Below are positions 11,217-14,857 of a stretch of 14,857 nucleotides of DNA, piece by piece (position 1 is the first letter of the stretch; every line of letters begins with the position of its first letter). The notes below the pieces were generated by a model. The model did not search any database, was not told the origin of the DNA, and saw only the letters and a program-made list of their open reading frames with translations. Source of the DNA: CAIOSQ01 sp964434345 (GTDB lineage: Bacteria; Pseudomonadota; Alphaproteobacteria; CACIAM-22H2); NCBI GenBank assembly GCA_964434345.1, contig CAYSUY010000101.1, forward strand, positions 1-14,857, read 5' to 3'. A program made the position numbers and the translations under genes.

Positions 11217-12349
11217 CCGCCGCCGACCAGCCGCGGCTGCTGCTCCATGTCCAGCATCTGCTGGGCACGGGGCATCTGCGCCGCATGGCGGCGATCGCGG
11301 GCGCGCTTGCGGCGCGCGGCGCGGCGGTGACGCTGATGTCCGGCGGACCGCCGCTGCCCGATCTCGTCCTGCCGCCGGGCATCGCGCTCGTGCAGCTGCC
11401 GCCGGCGCGGGCCGCGGACGCGACCTTCCGCGTGCTGCTGGACGAAAGCGGGCGGCCGGTCGACGACGCCTGGCGCGCGGCCCGGCGCGCGCGCGTCCTC
11501 GCGATCCTGGCGCAGACGCAACCCGACCTGCTGCTGATCGAGCATTTTCCGTTCGGGCGGCGGATGCTCGAATTCGAGCTGCTGCCGCTGATCGCCGCGG
11601 CGCGCGCTCTGCCACGACCGGCCTTCGTCGCAAGCTCGGTGCGCGACGTGCTGGTCGCCAAGCCGGAGCCGCACAAGCGCGCCGCCATGGTCGCGCGCGC
11701 GGCGGCCCTGTTCGACCGCGTCCTCTTCCACGGCGACCCGATGCTGCTCGATCTCGCACGCAGCCTGCCCGAGGCGACGGCGCTGGGCGACCGTCTGGTC
11801 GCGACCGGGTATGTCGCGCTCCCGCCCTCGCAGACGCCGCCCGGCGATGACGGCGTCGACGAGATCGTGATCTCCGCCGGCGGCGGCGCGGTCGGCCGCC
11901 GGCTGCTCGACTGCGCGCTCGCGGCGCGCGCGCTGTCGGCCGAGGGCCACCGCCGCTGGCGCATCCTCGCCGCGGGCACGGGGCTTGCCGCGCGCCGGGA
12001 AGACGGGCTGATCGTCGAGCCCAACCGTCCGGATTTCCCTGCCCTCCTGCCGCGGGCCCGGGTCTCCGTCAGCCAGGCCGGGTACAATACGGTCGTCGAT
12101 CTGCTGGCGGCGCGCACCCGGGCCGTGCTCGTGCCATTTGCCGCCGAGCGCGAAAACGAACAAAGTCTGCGGGCTGCTGCGCTCGCCGCGCGCGGCCTCG
12201 CCACCTGTCTCGACGAAGCGGAGCTTTCCCCCGACATGCTCGCCCAGGCCATCGACCGCGCCGCCGCCGCGCCAGGACCGACCCACGACATCCGGCTCGA
12301 CGGCGCCGCGCGCAGTGCCGACGCGCTGCGCGGCTGGTGCCGGCGATGA
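11213..12349 (+). CDS. GT28/MurG-like glycosyltransferase (second copy)
   Basis: A 378-residue GT-B enzyme related in layout to the protein at 6964-8208. The N-terminal loop is LLLHVQHLLGTGHLRRMAAI. The second domain starts with IVISAGGGAVGRRLL, and the donor-binding segment is VSVSQAGYNTVVDLLAARTR, then AVLVPFAAERENEQSLRA, the MurG-like Gly-Tyr-Asn-Thr and Glu-x-Glu-Gln pattern. The GHLRR loop is shared with the first copy, but the rest is clearly diverged, so they probably use different acceptors or donors. The ATG at 11213 overlaps the preceding TGA by four bases, which fixes the start; its stop overlaps the next ATG in the same way. Probably cytosolic face of the inner membrane. Substrates unknown. 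Confidence 0.88.
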   Translation: MTAADQPRLLLHVQHLLGTGHLRRMAAIAGALAARGAAVTLMSGGPPLPDLVLPPGIALVQLPPARAADATFRVLLDESGRPVDDAWRAARRARVLAILAQTQPDLLLIEHFPFGRRMLEFELLPLIAAARALPRPAFVASSVRDVLVAKPEPHKRAAMVARAAALFDRVLFHGDPMLLDLARSLPEATALGDRLVATGYVALPPSQTPPGDDGVDEIVISAGGGAVGRRLLDCALAARALSAEGHRRWRILAAGTGLAARREDGLIVEPNRPDFPALLPRARVSVSQAGYNTVVDLLAARTRAVLVPFAAERENEQSLRAAALAARGLATCLDEAELSPDMLAQAIDRAAAAPGPTHDIRLDGAARSADALRGWCRR

Positions 12350-13110
12350 GCGCGACGACCATGGCGGACTGGGCGACGCTGGACGCAGAGCTCGCGCTCT
12401 GGGCCGATGCCGGACGCGTCGCCGCGATGTGGTGGCGCGACGACGACGCGACGGTGCCCAGCCCGGCCCTCGACACGCTGCTGGCGATCCGCGCCCGCCT
12501 CGGGCTGCCGATCGCGCTCGCCGTCATCCCGGCCCGCGCCCAGACCAGCCTCGCCCGGCGCCTCGCGGGCGAGGACGGGGTCACGGTCTGGCAGCATGGC
12601 TGGGCGCACATGAACCATGCGCCGGTCGGCGCCGCGAAGGCGGAGCTCGGTCCCGAACGGCCAACCGCCTATGTCCTCGGCGAGCTCGCCCGCGGCTGGC
12701 TCGCCCTCGACCAGGCATTCGGCACGACCGGCTGGATGCACGCCCTCGTGCCGCCGCATAACCGCATCGCGCCTGCCCTCGCCGCAGCCCTGCCGCAGGC
12801 CGGCTATGCGGGGCTCTCGGCCGGGCTCGGGCCGCGTCCGCGCGGCGCGCGCGGCGTCGTCAACGCCCATGTCGACATCATGGACTGGGGCACGCGGCGC
12901 TTCGCGGGCGAGGCGGTGGCGCTCGGCGCCCTGGTCGCGAGCCTCGCCGCGCATCGCACCGGTTCCGCCGATCCCGGCGAGCCGGTCGGTTTCCTGACCC
13001 ACCATCTGGCGCATGACGACGACGCCTGGCGCTTCACCGAGGCGGCTCTGGCGCGGCTGTCGACGCATCGCGCCGTGCGTTTTAGCGACCCGAGGACCCT
13101 GTTCGCATGA
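12346..13110 (+). CDS. Divergent polysaccharide deacetylase-like (NodB-fold) protein
   Basis: A 254-residue protein with the outline of a carbohydrate-esterase-4 (NodB) domain but altered motifs. AAMWWRDDDAT (residues 26-36, Asp32-Asp34) takes the place of the TFDD motif. VWQHGWAHMNHAP (81-93, His84, His88, His91) takes the place of the metal-binding H-[ST]-x-x-H motif. LVPPHNRIAPAL about 134-145 matches the RxxPY-type segment, and FLTHHLAHDDDAW about 217-229 supplies the C-terminal His. No signal peptide is seen, so it would act in the cytoplasm unless exported otherwise, whereas many CE4 enzymes are secreted. Expected role: N- or O-deacetylation of a sugar in the glycan made by this operon. 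It starts with an ATGA overlap; the GTG nine bases upstream is an alternative. Confidence 0.8.
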   Translation: MSATTMADWATLDAELALWADAGRVAAMWWRDDDATVPSPALDTLLAIRARLGLPIALAVIPARAQTSLARRLAGEDGVTVWQHGWAHMNHAPVGAAKAELGPERPTAYVLGELARGWLALDQAFGTTGWMHALVPPHNRIAPALAAALPQAGYAGLSAGLGPRPRGARGVVNAHVDIMDWGTRRFAGEAVALGALVASLAAHRTGSADPGEPVGFLTHHLAHDDDAWRFTEAALARLSTHRAVRFSDPRTLFA

Positions 13111-13589
13111 GCATCCACCGCTACCCGTCCAACGCCCTCACCGGCGACTATGCCCGCGCCGGACTCGGTCTTGCCCTGACCCTCGGGCCCGCCGCGATGG
13201 TGGCGCCAGGCTCGGGCGCGCTCTGGGTGCTGCTGCCGCTTGCGCTGCTCTTCGGCGTCTTTGCCCTGCGCACCCTCGCGCGCCAGCTGGCGACGGTTGA
13301 GCTGGCCGACGATGGCATATCGATTGCGACATGGCGTCGCGCCACTTTGTCCTGGCGCGACATGACGCAGCTGCGCGTAGATTACTACTCGACGCGTGGC
13401 GATCGTGCGGGGGGATGGATGCAGCTGACCGCCAAGGGACCCGGTGCCGCGATCCGCGTCGATTCGGCGATCGAGGAGTTCGTCGCGATCGCGCGCGCCG
13501 CGGCCGATGCCGCGCGCGCCAACGGCCTCGAAGTCAGCGAGGCGACGCGCGTCAATCTCGCCCATCTCGGGATCGCGATCGATGCCTGA
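13107..13589 (+). CDS. Hypothetical small membrane protein with a PH-like cytoplasmic tail
   Basis: A 160-residue protein I do not recognise. Two adjacent hydrophobic segments, about residues 17-33 and 37-55, are separated by a short Gly-rich turn, giving a membrane hairpin. The remaining hundred residues alternate short strands: VELADDGISIATWRRATLSW, DMTQLRVDYY, WMQLTAKG, IRVDS. They end in a helix (IEEFVAIARAAADAARANG). This layout resembles small bacterial PH-like membrane proteins, but that is a fold guess only. It is coupled to the deacetylase upstream by ATGA and overlaps the ABC ATPase start downstream by eight bases, so it belongs to the operon. The codon pattern and coupling support a real gene. 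Confidence 0.8.
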   Translation: MSIHRYPSNALTGDYARAGLGLALTLGPAAMVAPGSGALWVLLPLALLFGVFALRTLARQLATVELADDGISIATWRRATLSWRDMTQLRVDYYSTRGDRAGGWMQLTAKGPGAAIRVDSAIEEFVAIARAAADAARANGLEVSEATRVNLAHLGIAIDA

Positions 13590-14857
13590 CGGCGATCTCC
13601 TGCGCGTCGAGGACGTCGCGATCGAGTTCCGCGTCCACGACACGCTGGTGCGCGCCGTCGACGGCGTCAGCTTCCGCGTCCGGCCGGGATCGACGGTCGC
13701 GATCGTCGGCGAATCCGGCTCCGGCAAGTCGGTCATCAGCCAGTCGATCCTGGGCATCCTGCCGAAGACCGCGCGCATCGCCCAGGGCCGGCTGGTCTTC
13801 GCCGATCCACGCGCCGGCGGTGCCCAGGTCGACATCGCGCAGCTCGACCCGCGCGGCGAGGCGATGCGCCGCCTGCGCGCCGCCGGCATTTCGATCGTCT
13901 TCCAGGAGCCGATGACCTCGCTGTCGCCGCTGCACACGGTCGGCGACCAGGTCGGCGAGGCGTTGGCCCTGCACGAGACGCTGACATCCGCCGAACGCGC
14001 CGAGCGGGTCGAGGACATGCTGGCCCGGGTCGGCTTTCCCGACCCTGTCCGCGCGATGCGCACCTATCCCTTCGAGCTTTCGGGGGGCTTGCGCCAGCGC
14101 GCGGTGATCGCGATGGCGCTGATCTGCCGCCCGGCGCTGGTGATCGCCGACGAACCGACCACCGCCCTCGACGTCACCATCCAGGCGCAGATCCTGAAGC
14201 TGCTGCAGGATCTGCAGCAGAGCCTGGGCATGGCGGTGTTGCTGATCACCCATGACCTCGGCGTGGTCGCGAACATGGCCGAGGAGGTCGTGGTCATGTA
14301 TCGCGGCCGGGTGATGGAATCGGGCACGCGCGACGATCTGCTGCGCCGGCCGCAGCACCCCTATCTGAAGGCGCTGCTGCGCGCCGTGCCGCGCTTCGAC
14401 ATGAAGCCTAACGAGCGGCTGACGCCGCTGCGCGAGATCAAGCCGGAGACCGGCCATCTGCTCGCCGAGCGGGCGCCCTGGACGCCGGAGGCCGACGCCG
14501 CCGGGCCGCTGCTGGCGGTCGATGGCCTGACGCGCAGCTTCGTGACGCGCAAGGGCGGCTTCTTCGCGGCCAAGACCGAGAACCGCGTGCTCGCGGTCGA
14601 CGATGTCGGCTTCGAGCTGCAGCGCGGCGAATGCCTGGGGCTGGTCGGCGAGTCCGGCTGCGGCAAGACGACCGTGTCGAAGATGATCCTGCGCGCCCTG
14701 GCGCCGGACAGCGGCAAGGTCCTTTTCAACGACCGGGGCACGATCCGCGATGTCCATGCGATGGGGCCGGAGGATCTCTTCGCCTTCCGCCGCCGCATCC
14801 AGTTCATCTTCCAGGACCCCTACGCGTCGCTCAATCCGCGCATGACGGTCTACGACC
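13582..14857 (+). CDS. Duplicated oligopeptide-type ABC transporter ATPase (YejF/DppDF-like; 3' end outside window)
   Basis: The first 425 residues of an ABC ATPase with two ATPase domains in one chain, still open at the window edge. Domain 1 has Walker A GESGSGKS (43-50), Q-loop Gln108 in VFQEPMTSLSP, signature LSGGLRQR (167-174), Walker B LVIADEP (186-192) and switch His224. The C-terminal RRPQHPYLKALLRAVP (255-270) is the oligopeptide/dipeptide-transporter ATPase tail. Domain 2 starts about residue 310, with Walker A GESGCGKT (356-363) and Q-loop FIFQDPYASLNPR (408-420). Catalytic residues are intact, unlike the ABC protein on the minus strand. Such ATPases energise uptake of peptides or similar solutes, usually encoded beside two permeases and a binding protein; none lies upstream, so they would be downstream or elsewhere. 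The ATG at 13582 overlaps the preceding stop by eight bases. Confidence 0.93.
   Translation, partial: MPDGDLLRVEDVAIEFRVHDTLVRAVDGVSFRVRPGSTVAIVGESGSGKSVISQSILGILPKTARIAQGRLVFADPRAGGAQVDIAQLDPRGEAMRRLRAAGISIVFQEPMTSLSPLHTVGDQVGEALALHETLTSAERAERVEDMLARVGFPDPVRAMRTYPFELSGGLRQRAVIAMALICRPALVIADEPTTALDVTIQAQILKLLQDLQQSLGMAVLLITHDLGVVANMAEEVVVMYRGRVMESGTRDDLLRRPQHPYLKALLRAVPRFDMKPNERLTPLREIKPETGHLLAERAPWTPEADAAGPLLAVDGLTRSFVTRKGGFFAAKTENRVLAVDDVGFELQRGECLGLVGESGCGKTTVSKMILRALAPDSGKVLFNDRGTIRDVHAMGPEDLFAFRRRIQFIFQDPYASLNPRMTVYD

Noticed and set aside
11029..13068. Long minus-strand open frames opposite the second GT28-like and deacetylase genes
   Set aside because: No domain motifs and extreme Ala/Arg content; they result from GC-rich third positions on the coding strand.
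1..14857. tRNA genes, CRISPR arrays, insertion sequences, attachment sites
   Set aside because: Reading through the gaps showed no cloverleaf-like segment, no regularly spaced direct repeats, no transposase or integrase motif and no terminal inverted repeats with target duplications. Almost all of the sequence is occupied by the listed genes.

Overview
The window is GC-rich, densely coded chromosomal DNA. It most likely comes from an alphaproteobacterium, perhaps of the Rhodospirillales or Hyphomicrobiales type. This rests on base composition, short intergenic gaps, the TerC / LolA / exonuclease III neighbourhood and a family of degenerate ABC proteins I associate with that class. I see no tRNA, rRNA, insertion sequence, CRISPR array or prophage gene.

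Layout. (1) Positions 1-3252, plus strand, hold housekeeping genes: the 3' part of a TerC-type membrane protein, a LolA-like lipoprotein carrier, a class-C26 glutamine-amidotransferase-like hydrolase, and exonuclease III. The 274-base gap between the last two is not empty. It holds a good sigma-70-type promoter, then three consecutive hairpins with C/U-rich loops, the last followed by a T-rich tract. This is a candidate small RNA of about 120 nt with anti-Shine-Dalgarno loops. (2) Positions 3237-6816, minus strand, hold three genes in transcription order: an unusual 866-residue ABC transmembrane/ATPase protein, a stand-alone cyclic-nucleotide-binding protein, and a small SAM-dependent methyltransferase whose 3' end overlaps that of exonuclease III. 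(3) Positions 6964-14857, plus strand, form a long operon transcribed divergently from block 2: a MurG/GT28-like glycosyltransferase, two GT4 glycosyltransferases, a histidine phosphatase, a second GT28-like glycosyltransferase, a divergent polysaccharide deacetylase, a small membrane protein, and the start of a duplicated oligopeptide-type ABC ATPase that runs off the window. From the second GT4 gene on, every junction is a start/stop overlap.

How the genes may work together (inference). Blocks 2 and 3 diverge from one 147-base region and look like one uncharacterised surface-glycan or glycolipid locus. Four glycosyltransferases, a phosphatase and a deacetylase would make and trim the glycan. 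The degenerate ABC protein, whose nucleotide-binding half carries three 'DN-L-G' motifs but lacks several catalytic residues, may export it or act as a regulated membrane scaffold. The cyclic-nucleotide protein could be its sensor. The ABC protein and the candidate small RNA are the two parts most worth a second look.
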